Of a stretch of 64,000 nucleotides of DNA, positions 1-9,137 are shown in pieces (the first letter of the stretch is position 1; each line of letters starts with the position of its first letter). The stretch covers positions 1,922,001 through 1,986,000 of the forward strand of contig NZ_JAUSZX010000001.1 in assembly GCF_030818015.1 (NCBI RefSeq), in the 5' to 3' direction. Both the position numbers and the translations under genes were made by a program. The notes beneath the pieces were generated by a model. That model did not search any database, was not told where the DNA came from, and saw only the letters and a program-made list of their open reading frames with translations. Origin of the DNA: Arthrobacter globiformis. Its GTDB lineage: Bacteria; Actinomycetota; Actinomycetes; Actinomycetales; Micrococcaceae.

Positions 1-603
1 CTGGAAGGCAAGCTGGGCGCCCTGAAGTTTTCACGCGAATCGCGGCTGCCAGTTCTGGGCCTCTGCCTCGGCCTGCAGTGCATGGTTATCGAGTACGCCC
101 GCAACGTCGTCGGCATGGAGGGCGCTTCCTCCAGCGAGTTCGAGCCGGACTCTAAGTACCCGGTCATCGCCACGATGGAAGAGCAGCTGGAATTCGTCGA
201 GGGCGGCGGCGACCTCGGCGGCACCATGCGCCTTGGCCTGTACGAGGCCAAGCTGGACGAGGGCTCCGTCATCGCCGAGACATACGGCACCACCACCGTC
301 AGCGAACGCCACCGCCACCGGTACGAGGTGAACAACAAGTACCGTGAGCAGATTGCTGCCGAGGGTCTGGTGTTCTCCGGTACATCGCCGGACGGCAAGC
401 TGGTGGAATACGTGGAGCTGCCCCGCGAGGTTCACCCCTACTACGTGGCCACGCAGGCGCACCCGGAACTGAGCTCACGGCCCACCCGGCCGCACCCGCT
501 CTTTGCCGGCTTGGTGAAGGCCGCCCTGGACCACCAGAGCGGCAGCGACAGAACCGGTTTCGAACCCGCCGCGGCCGGCTCCGGCGAAGCCACCGCAGAG
601 TAA
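1..603 (+). CDS. pyrG: CTP synthase, C-terminal glutaminase part (5' truncated by window)
   Basis: Frame 1 is open from the first base to TAA at 601-603, giving 200 residues of the class I glutamine amidotransferase half of CTP synthase, which makes CTP from UTP, ATP and glutamine in the cytosol. The nucleophile elbow GLCLGLQ puts the catalytic Cys at fragment residue 22, and the His-Pro-Glu of the triad is at residues 154-156 (QAHPEL). The N-terminal synthetase half lies upstream of the window. The following Nudix gene starts 32 bp downstream, and pyrG-nudix-xerD is a conserved actinobacterial order. Confidence 0.96.
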   Translation: MEGKLGALKFSRESRLPVLGLCLGLQCMVIEYARNVVGMEGASSSEFEPDSKYPVIATMEEQLEFVEGGGDLGGTMRLGLYEAKLDEGSVIAETYGTTTVSERHRHRYEVNNKYREQIAAEGLVFSGTSPDGKLVEYVELPREVHPYYVATQAHPELSSRPTRPHPLFAGLVKAALDHQSGSDRTGFEPAAAGSGEATAE

Positions 604-635
604 TTTCACAGCTCCCATAGAGTAAGGACGGCGCG

Positions 636-1298
636 ATGCCCGGTAAATCTGAAAACACCCCTGCTGTCCGGCAGGTTTCGGATGCGCCGAGCTCGCGCCG
701 TCTGCTCTCCCGGGAGCGGGTCTACAACGGCCGGATCTGGGATGTTGTCAGCGACAGCTTCAAGCTCACCGCCGAGGGCGACCCCCTGGTCCGGGACTAC
801 ATCGAGCACCCCGGTGCCGTCGCTGTGCTCCCCATGAACGACGCCGGCGAGGTGCTGCTGATCAAGCAGTACCGCCACCCGGTGGGCATGGACCTGTGGG
901 AGATTCCCGCAGGCCTGCTCGACGTCGACGGCGAGGACTTCGTGGTGGGCGCCGGGCGGGAGCTCGCCGAGGAAGCGGACCTGATCGCCAGCGACTGGAA
1001 CGTCCTGGTGGACTTCTTCAATTCACCCGGATCCTCCAGCGAAGCGATCCGCATCTACCTGGCCCGCGGCCTCACCGAGGTCCCGCATCACGAACTGCAC
1101 GTCCGCACGGACGAAGAAGCGGAAATCGAGCTGCATTGGATCCCGCTGGAGGATGCCGTTGCGGCGGTGCTGGAGGGACGCCTGCACAACCCGTCCGCCG
1201 TCGTCGGCATTCTTGCTGCCGCCGCCGCGAAAGCGGACGGCTTCAGCGGACTACGGCCGGGCGACGCCCCCTGGCCGGCGCACCCCAGCCAGCGCTGA
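636..1298 (+). CDS. Nudix hydrolase, ADP-ribose pyrophosphatase type
   Basis: This 220-residue Nudix hydrolase probably cleaves ADP-ribose or a related nucleoside diphosphate derivative. The Nudix box spans about residues 93-116: Gly93, Glu100, the Arg-Glu pair at 108-109 and Glu-Glu at 112-113 are present, while the usual late Gly is replaced (EEADL). The sequence before the box (QYRHPVG, LWEIPAG) is typical of ADP-ribose pyrophosphatases of the Rv1700 type. The ATG at 636 follows an AGTAAGGA ribosome site. Its TGA overlaps the ATG of xerD (ATGs at 1298), so the two are translationally coupled. Confidence 0.9.
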   Translation: MPGKSENTPAVRQVSDAPSSRRLLSRERVYNGRIWDVVSDSFKLTAEGDPLVRDYIEHPGAVAVLPMNDAGEVLLIKQYRHPVGMDLWEIPAGLLDVDGEDFVVGAGRELAEEADLIASDWNVLVDFFNSPGSSSEAIRIYLARGLTEVPHHELHVRTDEEAEIELHWIPLEDAVAAVLEGRLHNPSAVVGILAAAAAKADGFSGLRPGDAPWPAHPSQR

Positions 1299-2326
1299 TG
1301 TCCACGGACACGGCGGCACCGGAAGAATCTCCGGCCACGGCGGCACCCAAGCCGGTAGATGGCGTGGAAACGGCGCCGCCGGACCGGCCCCGCACCGCGA
1401 TTGACCGCGGCGTGACCGACTACCTCCAGCACATGGGCGTCGAACGGGGCCTCGCAGTAAACACCCTGTCCGCGTACCGCCGCGACCTCGCCCGCTATTC
1501 GGCCTACCTCGCCGGGCAGGGCCTCAGCAGCCCGGCTGACATCACCCGCCACCACGTGACGGGCTTTGCCCAGGCACTCTCCGACGGCGCCGACGGCGGC
1601 ACTGCGCTGGGGGTGCGTTCCGCGGCGCGGACCGTAGTGGCGGTCCGGGGACTGCACCGCTTTTGGGCGCTGGAAGGGACGACGACGGCGGACCCCGCCA
1701 GCGATGTCCACCCGCCAATGCCCGGCAAACGGCTGCCCAAGGCCATCACCGTGGATGAAGTCACCAGGATCCTGGAAGCCGCCGGTACTGATACGGCAAC
1801 CGGCCTCCGGGACCGGGCGTTGCTCGAATTCCTGTACTCCTCCGGTGCCCGGATCAGTGAAGCCGTAGGCCTAGACGTCGACGATCTCTCGGTGCAGGCG
1901 GCCGAATCCGGGCCGGCCATCGTTCGGCTGTTTGGAAAGGGCTCCAAGGAACGCCTCGTGCCGCTCGGCTCATTCGCGGCCCGTGCCCTCGATGCGTACC
2001 TGGTGCGGGGCCGCCCCCTGCTAGCGGGGAAGGGCAAGGGCACCCCGGCGCTGTTCCTCAACGCCAGGGGCGGGCGCATCAGCCGGCAGAGCGCCTGGAC
2101 CATCCTGAAGGCTGCGGCGGACAAGGCCAACATCACCAAGGACGTCTCCCCGCACACACTCCGGCACTCCTTCGCCACCCACCTGCTCGAAGGCGGAGCC
2201 GATGTCCGCGTGGTCCAGGAGCTGCTCGGGCATGCCTCGGTGACCACCACGCAGGTGTACACACTCGTTACCGCCGACACGCTGCGGGAAGTCTACGCCG
2301 CTGCGCATCCCCGGGCACTGGGATGA
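1298..2326 (+). CDS. xerD: Tyrosine recombinase XerD
   Basis: This 342-residue tyrosine recombinase should act with XerC at dif to resolve chromosome dimers. It has a SAM-like N-terminal DNA-binding domain (about 36-125) and a catalytic domain (about 150-335). Catalytic residues are visible: Arg185 (GARISE), the Lys of the GKGSKER hairpin at 213-219, His286 and Arg289 (HTLRH), His312 (LGHAS) and the nucleophile Tyr321. The start at 1298 overlaps the upstream stop; it leaves an Ala/Pro-rich tail of about 35 residues before the family core. XerD rather than XerC is inferred from the position after pyrG-nudix. Confidence 0.94.
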   Translation: MSTDTAAPEESPATAAPKPVDGVETAPPDRPRTAIDRGVTDYLQHMGVERGLAVNTLSAYRRDLARYSAYLAGQGLSSPADITRHHVTGFAQALSDGADGGTALGVRSAARTVVAVRGLHRFWALEGTTTADPASDVHPPMPGKRLPKAITVDEVTRILEAAGTDTATGLRDRALLEFLYSSGARISEAVGLDVDDLSVQAAESGPAIVRLFGKGSKERLVPLGSFAARALDAYLVRGRPLLAGKGKGTPALFLNARGGRISRQSAWTILKAAADKANITKDVSPHTLRHSFATHLLEGGADVRVVQELLGHASVTTTQVYTLVTADTLREVYAAAHPRALG

Positions 2327-2380
2327 TCCCAGCTCGGGGATGGACATGCGGACAGCGCCGGCACCACTAGGCTGGTCTGC

Positions 2381-2872
2381 ATGACTTCCGTGCCCGTCAC
2401 CCTCTGCTTCCTGCTACGGGAAGGCCCGGAGTCAGGGCCGGAGGTGCTCCTGGGCCTGAAGAGGACAGGCTTCGGCACGGGCAAGATCGTCGGACTGGGC
2501 GGGCACGTGGAGACCGGTGAAACCGATGCCCAGGCGGCATGCCGGGAGGTGCTGGAAGAGGCCGGCGTCGTCGTCCTTGAGGAGGACCTGTTCGACGCGG
2601 GAAAAGTGGAGTTCATCTTTCCCGCACGCCCTGACTGGAACATGTCCACCCGCCTGTTCACGTCCCGCCGATGGGCCGGTGAGCCAGTCGAGAGCCCCGA
2701 GATCATTCCGGAGTGGTTCCTGATTTCCGCCCTTCCACTGGAACGCATGTGGCAGGATGCGGAGCACTGGCTGCCGCTGGCGCTGGCCGGGAACGTTGTC
2801 GATGCCGTCATCACCCTGAACGAGGACAACGAGACCGTGGCGTCCGCCGAATATTCTTTCCGGGCCGTGTAA
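2381..2872 (+). CDS. Nudix hydrolase, MTH1-like 8-oxo-dGTP diphosphatase
   Basis: This 163-residue protein has a complete Nudix box (about residues 41-63): GGHVETGET, then the Arg-Glu/Glu-Glu core in CREVLEEAGV. The region after the box (PVESPEIIPEW, then MWQDAEHWLPL) closely follows the layout of the MTH1/NUDT1 branch, which removes oxidised purine nucleotides from the pool, so 8-oxo-dGTP is the likely substrate. It stands alone between xerD and the sigma gene, with no operon partner. Substrate assignment is by family resemblance only. Confidence 0.85.
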   Translation: MTSVPVTLCFLLREGPESGPEVLLGLKRTGFGTGKIVGLGGHVETGETDAQAACREVLEEAGVVVLEEDLFDAGKVEFIFPARPDWNMSTRLFTSRRWAGEPVESPEIIPEWFLISALPLERMWQDAEHWLPLALAGNVVDAVITLNEDNETVASAEYSFRAV

Positions 2873-2947
2873 CCGCCGGTTCCCTGCCGGAAACTAAACG
2901 GTTAGCCTGCCTGGTCAGGGACACTACTTCTTTCGTTTGGGGGATAC

Positions 2948-3463
2948 GTGGATTCGGAACGCGAACTGGCGTTCATCGCCGTTCACAGGGACAGCTATCC
3001 GCGGGTTTACAGATATGTGCGCCGACGGGTGGAATCGCCCGAGCTCGCAGAAGAGCTCGCAGCTGACGTGTTCCGCGTCGTATGGCAAAAATGGCACGAC
3101 CAACCGCACGCGGACATCGCCTGGCTGCTGACAGTGGCGCGGAACCTGATCGGAAATGCCTACCGGAGCCGTGACCGGCTCGTGGCACTGCAGGCAAAAC
3201 TCCGGGCGTCCGCCGAGCTCCGCTCCGGTGCGGCGTCCGAGGACCTGGTAGTCCACGACGCGATGGCCGCGCTGCGCGACAGTGAGCGCGACATCCTGCA
3301 ATTGGCCTACTGGGACGAGCTGAGCGTGGCTGAGATCGCCGGCGTTCTGCAGTGCAGCGAAGCTGCTGCCAAGGTACGCCTCCACCGTGCCAGGGCCGCC
3401 TTCCGCAAGCAAATGCCGGTGTCGAGCAGACAGAACTCGGTCACACAGAAGATGGGTGCATGA
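2948..3463 (+). CDS. ECF-type RNA polymerase sigma factor
   Basis: This 171-residue protein has sigma region 2 (about 5-75; YPRVYRYVRRRV, DVFRVVWQKW, then AWLLTVARNL) and a region 4 helix-turn-helix (about 105-155; ALRDSERDILQLAYWDELSVAEIA, KVRLHRARAAFRK), separated by a short linker, the two-domain layout of ECF sigma factors. It starts with GTG. The next gene begins one base after its TGA and encodes a membrane protein, so the two form an operon. A possible ECF-like promoter (GGAAAC at 2889-2894, GGTC about 18 bp later) precedes it, suggesting autoregulation, but this is weak. Confidence 0.9.
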   Translation: MDSERELAFIAVHRDSYPRVYRYVRRRVESPELAEELAADVFRVVWQKWHDQPHADIAWLLTVARNLIGNAYRSRDRLVALQAKLRASAELRSGAASEDLVVHDAMAALRDSERDILQLAYWDELSVAEIAGVLQCSEAAAKVRLHRARAAFRKQMPVSSRQNSVTQKMGA

Positions 3464-3464
3464 A

Positions 3465-4415
3465 ATGGATCCGATCAAAAACCTGATTTCCGGGTCAGAC
3501 CCGCTTCGCAACGATCCTGCCGCGGTGCCCGACGCCGATGCGGCCCTTTGGCGGGTAACCACCGAGGCCCCGATGTTCACGGACAGCCTGCCGGCGACCG
3601 TACTGCGGTTCGAGGACCGGAAACGGCGGCGGGCGCGCGTTGCCGGTGTGCTGGCCTTGGCTGCGGCGGCGGTGACCGCCGGTGTGCTGGTGGCGACGAA
3701 TCTCGGACCGCTGGCATCGGCTCCCGCTCCGGCGGGCACCGTTGCGCCGTCGACCTCCGAAACGGCCGGGCCGGCAACGCCGACGGCTACGCCTTCCCCG
3801 ACACGCACGGCGACAGCAACGCCGACGCCAACCCCTACTCCAGCGCCCGCCACGTGGACCACCTTCACGGACGCCACGGGCCAGGCCACATTCGAACACC
3901 CCCTGGGGTGGACGGTGTCCCAAACCCCGCAAACAATCGACGGCGGTTCATACAACATCGTCGAGTTGAAGAATGCCGCGGGCAGGACCATGGCCACGCT
4001 GCGGCTGGTCTACGACGTCGCGGGTGGCCCGGTCTGCCCGGCCCCGAAGCCGTACCAGACCCTCGACTCGGTGGTCGTGGACATTCCGCAGAAGGCGGCC
4101 AAACTCAGGGAACACCCTCAAGGTCCGTCCGCCTTTGTGTTCCGCGTGATCCAGGGAGATAAGGTCTATGGGTCCCTCGCCTTGACTGACGGAGATCTGG
4201 CTCCGCAGACCACGACGTGTGGCTTGTACAACGGCATCCTTGGCCCGGACAACGTTCCCATCGCCCAATTTGGCGACACTGTTTGGCTCACGGCGGACGG
4301 AAAGGACGCTCCGCTCACCTTTGGCTCCCTTGCCGAGGCGAAGGCATACATGGGGACGCAGGAGTACCGGGACATGAAGCGCATGCTGATCTCCCTGGCG
4401 CTGCATGGAGCTTAA
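3465..4415 (+). CDS. Single-pass membrane protein, probable partner of the ECF sigma factor
   Basis: This 316-residue protein of unknown family has a short cytoplasmic N-terminus, a basic stretch (EDRKRRRARV, about 48-57), one membrane segment (about 58-78), a Pro/Thr/Ser-rich linker full of TPT and TPTP motifs (about 90-130), and an extracytoplasmic domain containing two cysteines. The start ATG at 3465 overlaps the sigma stop region. The topology suits a sigma regulator, but I see no zinc-binding HxxxCxxC motif of ZAS anti-sigma factors, so the role is inferred only from its position. No homologue was recognised for the outer domain. Confidence 0.75.
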   Translation: MDPIKNLISGSDPLRNDPAAVPDADAALWRVTTEAPMFTDSLPATVLRFEDRKRRRARVAGVLALAAAAVTAGVLVATNLGPLASAPAPAGTVAPSTSETAGPATPTATPSPTRTATATPTPTPTPAPATWTTFTDATGQATFEHPLGWTVSQTPQTIDGGSYNIVELKNAAGRTMATLRLVYDVAGGPVCPAPKPYQTLDSVVVDIPQKAAKLREHPQGPSAFVFRVIQGDKVYGSLALTDGDLAPQTTTCGLYNGILGPDNVPIAQFGDTVWLTADGKDAPLTFGSLAEAKAYMGTQEYRDMKRMLISLALHGA

Positions 4416-4453
4416 CTCCTGAGCCCTGCATTAGAGGATGCTTCACATAAACA

Positions 4454-4495
4454 ACGCCGGGCCCGGCCATCCCAAAAAGGTGACCGGCCCGGCGT
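4454..4495. terminator. Probable convergent hairpin terminator
   Basis: The 10-bp arms ACGCCGGGCC (4454-4463) and GGCCCGGCGT (4486-4495) face each other across a 22-base loop that includes an A5 run. It lies between the end of the sigma/membrane operon and the end of prpC, so it could serve both strands. There is no strong T-tract on either side. Confidence 0.55.
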
Positions 4496-4533
4496 CGTAC
4501 TTTCCCGGCGTCGTTCGCGTTACAGGCGAGCGA

Positions 4534-5673
4534 CTACGGCACGTGCCGTTCGTCCGGACCGTTGTAAGCACTCAGCGGGCGGATGAGCGAGTTCGCGTTC
4601 AGCTGCTCCATAAAGTGGGCTGTCCAGCCAGTGACCCGGCTGGCGACGAAGAGCGGCGTGAACATGTTCGTGTCGAATCCCATGAGGTGGTACGTGGGGC
4701 CGGCCGGGTAGTCGAGGTTCGGCTTGATGCCCTTGGCTTCGTCCATGGCCGATTCGAGCCCGTTGTACAGGCCCAGCAGTTCGGGCCGGCCGAAGTGGGC
4801 AACCATCTTGTCGAGGGCCGCCTTCATGGTGGGCACGCGGGAATCACCGTGCTTGTAGACCCGGTGGCCGAATCCCATGACCTTCTTCTTCTGGGCCAGG
4901 GCGTTCTCCATCCATGCCTTGGCGCGGTCGGCGGCTTCCTCAAGCGACTCCTCGGGCCGGATTCCGATCTCGTCGAAGGTGTGCATCACGGCTTCGTTGG
5001 CTCCGCCGTGCAGTGGCCCCTTGAGCGCACCGATCGCGCCGGTCACCGCCGAATGGAGGTCCGACAGCGTGGACATGATGACGCGCCCGGCGAAGGTGGA
5101 GGCGTTGAAGGAGTGCTCCGCGTAGAGAATCATGGAGACGTTGAAGGCCTCCACCACCTCGGCAACGGCCTCCTCGCCGAACGTCATCCACAGGAAGTTG
5201 GCCGAGTAGCCGAGGTTATCCCTGGGCTCCACGGGGTCCTGCCCGCGCCGGCGCCGCTGGTCGTACGCCACCACCGCCGGCATCGCGGCAAACAGGTCCA
5301 GGGCCTTGGCCATGTTGGCCTCACGGGAGGAATCCTCCGCGAGCTCGTGGCGGGCGCCCATCACCGATGCTGCCGTGCGGCAGACATCCATGGGGTGCGC
5401 CGTCGTCGGGAGGGCATCAATCACCTGCTTGACCACGGGATCCAGCGGCCGTCCGGCGCGCTCGCGGGCCGTAAAGTCAGCCAGTTCGCCGGAGGACGGC
5501 AGCTCGCCGTTCCATAGGAGGTAAGCAACCTCTTCGAAGCTGCACCTGGCGGCGAGCTCCTGGACGGGGTAGCCGCGGTACAGCAGTGAGTTCGTGTCGG
5601 GATTGACCTTTGAGACCGCGGTGTAGTCCACCACCACGCCATCGAGGCCCTTCTTGATCTCTTCTTCAGCCAT
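4534..5673 (-). CDS. prpC: 2-methylcitrate synthase (citrate synthase family)
   Basis: This 379-residue citrate synthase-fold enzyme should condense propionyl-CoA with oxaloacetate as the first step of the methylcitrate cycle. Family motifs include the active-site region GPLHGGANEAV with its His (about 218-228), GFGHRVYKHGDSR (about 269-281) with the second His, and the C-terminal catalytic Asp region. An AAGGAG ribosome site precedes the ATG. It is the last gene of the GntR-prpD-prpB-prpC operon, 71 bp after prpB. Dual citrate/methylcitrate activity is common in the family and cannot be excluded. Confidence 0.93.
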   Translation of the reverse strand: MAEEEIKKGLDGVVVDYTAVSKVNPDTNSLLYRGYPVQELAARCSFEEVAYLLWNGELPSSGELADFTARERAGRPLDPVVKQVIDALPTTAHPMDVCRTAASVMGARHELAEDSSREANMAKALDLFAAMPAVVAYDQRRRRGQDPVEPRDNLGYSANFLWMTFGEEAVAEVVEAFNVSMILYAEHSFNASTFAGRVIMSTLSDLHSAVTGAIGALKGPLHGGANEAVMHTFDEIGIRPEESLEEAADRAKAWMENALAQKKKVMGFGHRVYKHGDSRVPTMKAALDKMVAHFGRPELLGLYNGLESAMDEAKGIKPNLDYPAGPTYHLMGFDTNMFTPLFVASRVTGWTAHFMEQLNANSLIRPLSAYNGPDERHVP

Positions 5674-5744
5674 GCTGAACTCCTTCGTTCCTTGCGTCCG
5701 ATTACCGGCCGGAAGAGCCGGTGGTCCTGCGGGGGATCTGGGCG

Positions 5745-6650
5745 TCAGTCGGTTCCGGGGATCCGGAAGTTGAAGACGCCGGTGTCAAAGCGGTTGTAGG
5801 CCTCGTAATCCACCAGGTCATATAACCGCGCGCGCGTCAGCATGCTCCCTACCTGTGCCTCCTGCGTTCCGTCGGCCCTAATTGAGTCCAGCGTACGCTC
5901 AGCTGCCCCCATGGCACTACGGAGCAGGGTCACCGGATAAATCACCACGTTCACGCCCACGGCCTGCAGCTGGTCCACGGTGAAGAGGTCGCTCTTGCCG
6001 AACTCGGTCATGTTGGCCAGGATCGGCACGTCCACGGCGTCACGGATGGCCTGGAATTCCTCCAGCGTGGCCATGGCCTCCGGGAAGATCGCGTCGGCGC
6101 CGGCCTCGACGAGGGCCTTTGCCCGGTCCTTCGCCGCGTCCAGCCCTTCCACGGCGCGGATGTCGGTGCGGGCCATGATCAGGAAGTTCGGGTCCCGCCT
6201 CGCATCCGCCGCAGCCCGGATCCGCTTGGTGGCGGTGTCCAGGTCCACGACGTTCTTGCCGTCCAGGTGGCCGCAGCGCTTGGGGTTGAACTGATCCTCG
6301 ATGTGGCAGCCGGCGAGCCCGGCATTTTCCAGTTCCTGCACGCTGCGGGCCACGTTCATGGGCTCGCCGAAGCCGGTGTCGGCATCGACGAGGCAGGGCA
6401 GGTCGGTCATCCGGGCGATCTGCCCGGCCCGGGTGGCCACCTCGGTGAGGGTGGTCAGGCCGATGTCCGGCAGGCCGAGGTCGTTGGCCAGGACGGCGCC
6501 GGAGATGTACACCCCGGCGAAGCCCTTCTCCTCGATCAGGCGGGCGGAGAGCGGGTTGAACGCGCCGGGGAACTGCGCAATGGTTCCGGAAGCCAGCAGT
6601 TCACGGAAGCGGAGCCGCTTCTGCTCCGGGGTGGTTTTGGCATACAGCAT
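5745..6650 (-). CDS. prpB: Methylisocitrate lyase
   Basis: This 301-residue member of the isocitrate lyase/PEP mutase superfamily should split 2-methylisocitrate into pyruvate and succinate. It shows the substrate loop KRCGHLDGK, whose Cys is the catalytic residue (about 123-131), DADTGFGEP (about 89-97), and the metal and substrate region IARTDIRAVEGLD. The ATG directly abuts the prpD stop codon (TAAATG), so translation is coupled. Confidence 0.94.
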   Translation of the reverse strand: MLYAKTTPEQKRLRFRELLASGTIAQFPGAFNPLSARLIEEKGFAGVYISGAVLANDLGLPDIGLTTLTEVATRAGQIARMTDLPCLVDADTGFGEPMNVARSVQELENAGLAGCHIEDQFNPKRCGHLDGKNVVDLDTATKRIRAAADARRDPNFLIMARTDIRAVEGLDAAKDRAKALVEAGADAIFPEAMATLEEFQAIRDAVDVPILANMTEFGKSDLFTVDQLQAVGVNVVIYPVTLLRSAMGAAERTLDSIRADGTQEAQVGSMLTRARLYDLVDYEAYNRFDTGVFNFRIPGTD

Positions 6651-8171
6651 TTAGAACAGCCCCTTGGGCGCGGCGCTGAAATCGATAACGCCGGGCGCCG
6701 CTGCGATGTTGAGCTGGTCCAGCTCGCCGGCGGCCAGTTCCGGGAGGCGTTCGACGGCGGCCAGGAACCTGTCGATTTCATCCTCCGTGACCAGCCCGGC
6801 AGCCAGAGTGCGGAACTTGTTGACGTACTGCTCGCGGGTGAACGGGCGGGCGCCCAGCGGGTGGGCGTCGGCCACGGCGATCTGGTCCCGGATGACGGTT
6901 CCGTCGGTGAGCGTGATTTCCACGGAACCGCCGAACGCCTTCTCGGAGATGTCCAGGGAGTGGTACCGCCGGGTCCATTCCGGGTCTTCCTCCGTGGACA
7001 CCTTCTGCCACAGCTCCACCGTGTCCGGGCGGGCGGCGCGTTCGGGGGAGTAAGAGTCGACGTGGTGCCAGGCCCCGTCCTGCAATGCGACGGTGAAGAT
7101 GTAGGGGATGGAGTGGTCCAGGGTTTCCCGTGATGCCGTCGGGCTGTACTTCTGGGGATCGTTGGCGCCGGAGCCGATCACGTAGTGGGTGTGGTGGCTC
7201 GTCTTGATCAGGACGGACTTCACGTTCGCCGGATCGGTTGCCTCGGGGTGTTCCCTGTTCAGCTTCCGGGCGAGGTCGATCCAGGCCTGGGCCTGGTATT
7301 CGGCTGAGTGTTCCTTGGTGTAGGTGTCCAGAATGGCACGCTTGGCCTCGCCCGGTGTCGGCAGCGGAACCATGTAGGAGGCGTCCGGGCCGTCCAGCAG
7401 CCAGGCGATGACGCCGTCCTCGCCTTCGTAGATCGGTACGGGGGAGGTCTGTCCGCGCATTGACCTGTCCACCGCTTCGACGGCCATTTTCCCTGCGAAG
7501 GCGGGGGCGTGTGCCTTCCAGGTGGAGATCTCGCCTTTCCTGGACTGCCTCGTTGCAGTAGTGGTGTGCAGTGCCTGGCCCACGGACTGGAAGATGGTCT
7601 CCACGTCCAGGCCGAGCAGGGTGCCGATACCGGCGGCGGCGGACGGGCCGAGGTGGGCTACGTGGTCGATCTTGTGCTTGTGCAGGCAGATGGCCTTGAC
7701 CAGGTTCACTTGGATCTCGTAGCCGGTGGCGATGGCCCGGATCAGGTCCCTGCCGCTGGAGCCCACGTGCTGGGCGACCGCGAGGATCGGCGGAATGTTG
7801 TCGCCCGGGTGCGAGTAGTCCGCGGCCAGGAAGGTGTCGTGGTAGTCCAGTTCCCGGACCGCAACCCCGTTGGCCCACGCCGCCCACTCCGGGGAGACGC
7901 GCTCACCGATGCCGAAGACCTTGGCCCCTATGCCGCCGCTGGACGGGCTGTGAGTGAGGGCCTGTGCGCGGGCTGCAACGATCGGGGCCCGGTTCAGTGA
8001 GGCGATGGCCACGGAGGCGTTGTCGATGATCCGGTTGATCACCATCTCCGTGACGTCGTCGGAAACTGCCACCGGGTCTGCTGCCACCACGGCGATCTTG
8101 TGCGCGAGTTGCTGTTCACGCGGGAGGTTTTCCTCGCTCTTGTATACGCGGACGTGGTGTTCCTTAACCAT
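6651..8171 (-). CDS. prpD: 2-methylcitrate dehydratase
   Basis: This 506-residue MmgE/PrpD-family enzyme should dehydrate 2-methylcitrate in the propionate pathway. Supporting segments are the PrpD-type start ([20 protein letters not shown]), [33 protein letters not shown] (about 102-120), and [11 protein letters not shown]. The start ATG at 8169-8171 lies inside the last codons of the regulator gene (8-bp overlap), which fixes it over in-frame upstream starts. Confidence 0.94.
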   Translation of the reverse strand: MVKEHHVRVYKSEENLPREQQLAHKIAVVAADPVAVSDDVTEMVINRIIDNASVAIASLNRAPIVAARAQALTHSPSSGGIGAKVFGIGERVSPEWAAWANGVAVRELDYHDTFLAADYSHPGDNIPPILAVAQHVGSSGRDLIRAIATGYEIQVNLVKAICLHKHKIDHVAHLGPSAAAGIGTLLGLDVETIFQSVGQALHTTTATRQSRKGEISTWKAHAPAFAGKMAVEAVDRSMRGQTSPVPIYEGEDGVIAWLLDGPDASYMVPLPTPGEAKRAILDTYTKEHSAEYQAQAWIDLARKLNREHPEATDPANVKSVLIKTSHHTHYVIGSGANDPQKYSPTASRETLDHSIPYIFTVALQDGAWHHVDSYSPERAARPDTVELWQKVSTEEDPEWTRRYHSLDISEKAFGGSVEITLTDGTVIRDQIAVADAHPLGARPFTREQYVNKFRTLAAGLVTEDEIDRFLAAVERLPELAAGELDQLNIAAAPGVIDFSAAPKGLF

Positions 8172-8820
8172 GGGGCTCCTTCGGGGCGGATGTGTGGACG
8201 GCTTTAACGTGGGAAAGACTGCGGTGCAAGTGGACGGTGGTGGCCGCTTCGGCCAGCCGGGGGTTGCCGGCCGCGATCGCTTCGGCGATGGCAGCATGTT
8301 CTGCTGCGGCCGCTGTGAGCCGGGCCTGGTCGTCAGCAGCCAGCCTGCGGACCCGGACCAGGTGGACGCGCAGGCTTCGCATGGCCTGCGCCAGGTAAGA
8401 GTTGGAGATGGCAGCGTCGATGGCTGCATCCAGGCGGCCCACGAGCTCGTAGTAGTCGTGCCGGGCGGGATCCGGGGAGTTGAGCAGGGCGGGCGCGTCC
8501 AGCAGTTCGCACTGGAGCCGGCGGAAAACGTCGGCATCGCCCCGCTGGGCCGCCAGCGCGGCAGCTTTACCCTCAAGGGTTTCGCGCAGCTCAAACAGTT
8601 CGTCGATGTCCTCCAGCGAGATATCGGTGACGACGACGCCGCGGCCACCCGCCGTCGTCAGCCCCTCCGCCGTGAGACGGCTCAGGGCCTCGCGGAGCGG
8701 CGTCCGGGAGATTCCCAGCCTGGCGGACTGCTCCACTTCGCCGAGTACCGTGCCGGGGAGGAGACGCCATTCGATGATGTCATCGCGCAGTGCCGCGTAG
8801 GCCCTGTCACTCGCGCGCAT
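8164..8820 (-). CDS. GntR-family (FadR subfamily, FCD domain) regulator of the prp operon
   Basis: This 218-residue regulator has a winged helix-turn-helix (about 5-70; [17 protein letters not shown] recognition region) and an all-helical FCD effector domain (about 85-205) with spaced Asp/His metal-ligand candidates. ATG 8820 is preferred over an in-frame codon at 8862 because GGAAGGAGACGGC lies just before it and the 8862 start would fall in the operator. It is the first gene of the prpD-B-C operon and overlaps prpD by 8 bp, so it probably autoregulates and responds to a methylcitrate-pathway metabolite (inference). Confidence 0.9.
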   Translation of the reverse strand: MRASDRAYAALRDDIIEWRLLPGTVLGEVEQSARLGISRTPLREALSRLTAEGLTTAGGRGVVVTDISLEDIDELFELRETLEGKAAALAAQRGDADVFRRLQCELLDAPALLNSPDPARHDYYELVGRLDAAIDAAISNSYLAQAMRSLRVHLVRVRRLAADDQARLTAAAAEHAAIAEAIAAGNPRLAEAATTVHLHRSLSHVKAVHTSAPKEPHG

Positions 8821-8852
8821 GCCGTCTCCTTCCATCGCTTGTTTAGTCCCGA

Positions 8853-8862
8853 GTGTATACAC
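8853..8862 (-). promoter_or_regulatory. GntR-type operator GTGTATACAC overlapping a probable -10
   Basis: This is a perfect 10-bp palindrome 33 bp upstream of the regulator start. The TATACA within it can be read as the -10 box of the leftward promoter (TAGCCA as a poor -35), so binding here would block transcription. TGTATACA-like palindromes are typical of FadR-subfamily GntR operators. Confidence 0.65.
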
Positions 8863-8916
8863 CGACGAGATGTTTGGCTAGATGAGCCGCATTTTTTCCA
8901 AGCAAGATGACTGGAA

Positions 8917-8926
8917 TGTATACACA
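8917..8926 (-). promoter_or_regulatory. Second GntR-type operator TGTATACACA
   Basis: This is a second copy of the TGTATACA core. Its centre (8920.5) is 63 bp from that of the first site (8857.5), which equals six turns of B-DNA, so dimers on both would sit on the same face. No supported gene starts to the right of it until about 9138. Confidence 0.6.
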
Positions 8927-9084
8927 GAAGGAGTCTTGGGCTCAATGCGAGTGGTTCTAGCAAAGGAGGCCTGTTTGGCTGAGCAGTGCCGGCGTGGCGT
9001 TCACGGGGCGTTCACGGGCCCGGCGGCCACGTCATCCGCGGTGCTTGGATGGGACGGCTCTCGAACGTCCGTGCTTCCCATAGT

Positions 9085-9098
9085 GCGTGTCTCCCATG
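9085..9098 (+). repeat. Left copy of the 14-bp direct repeat bracketing the DUF222/HNH gene
   Basis: GCGTGTCTCCCATG here recurs as GCGCGTCTCCCATG at 10775-10788, three bases after the DUF222 stop codon (13 of 14 identical). A further degraded version, CGTGCTTCCCATAG, sits immediately to the left. Confidence 0.55.
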
Positions 9099-9137
9099 GC
9101 GGGCGTTTTTGTCGGTGCCCCCTGTCATGCTGTGGGT

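Noticed and set aside
3465..4415. Zinc-binding anti-sigma factor
   Set aside because: No HxxxCxxC motif in the cytoplasmic part; kept only as a membrane partner.
6778..7887. Long second minus-strand frame inside prpD
   Set aside because: It is an Arg/Pro/Gly-rich shadow frame caused by high third-position G+C; prpD explains the region with full family motifs.
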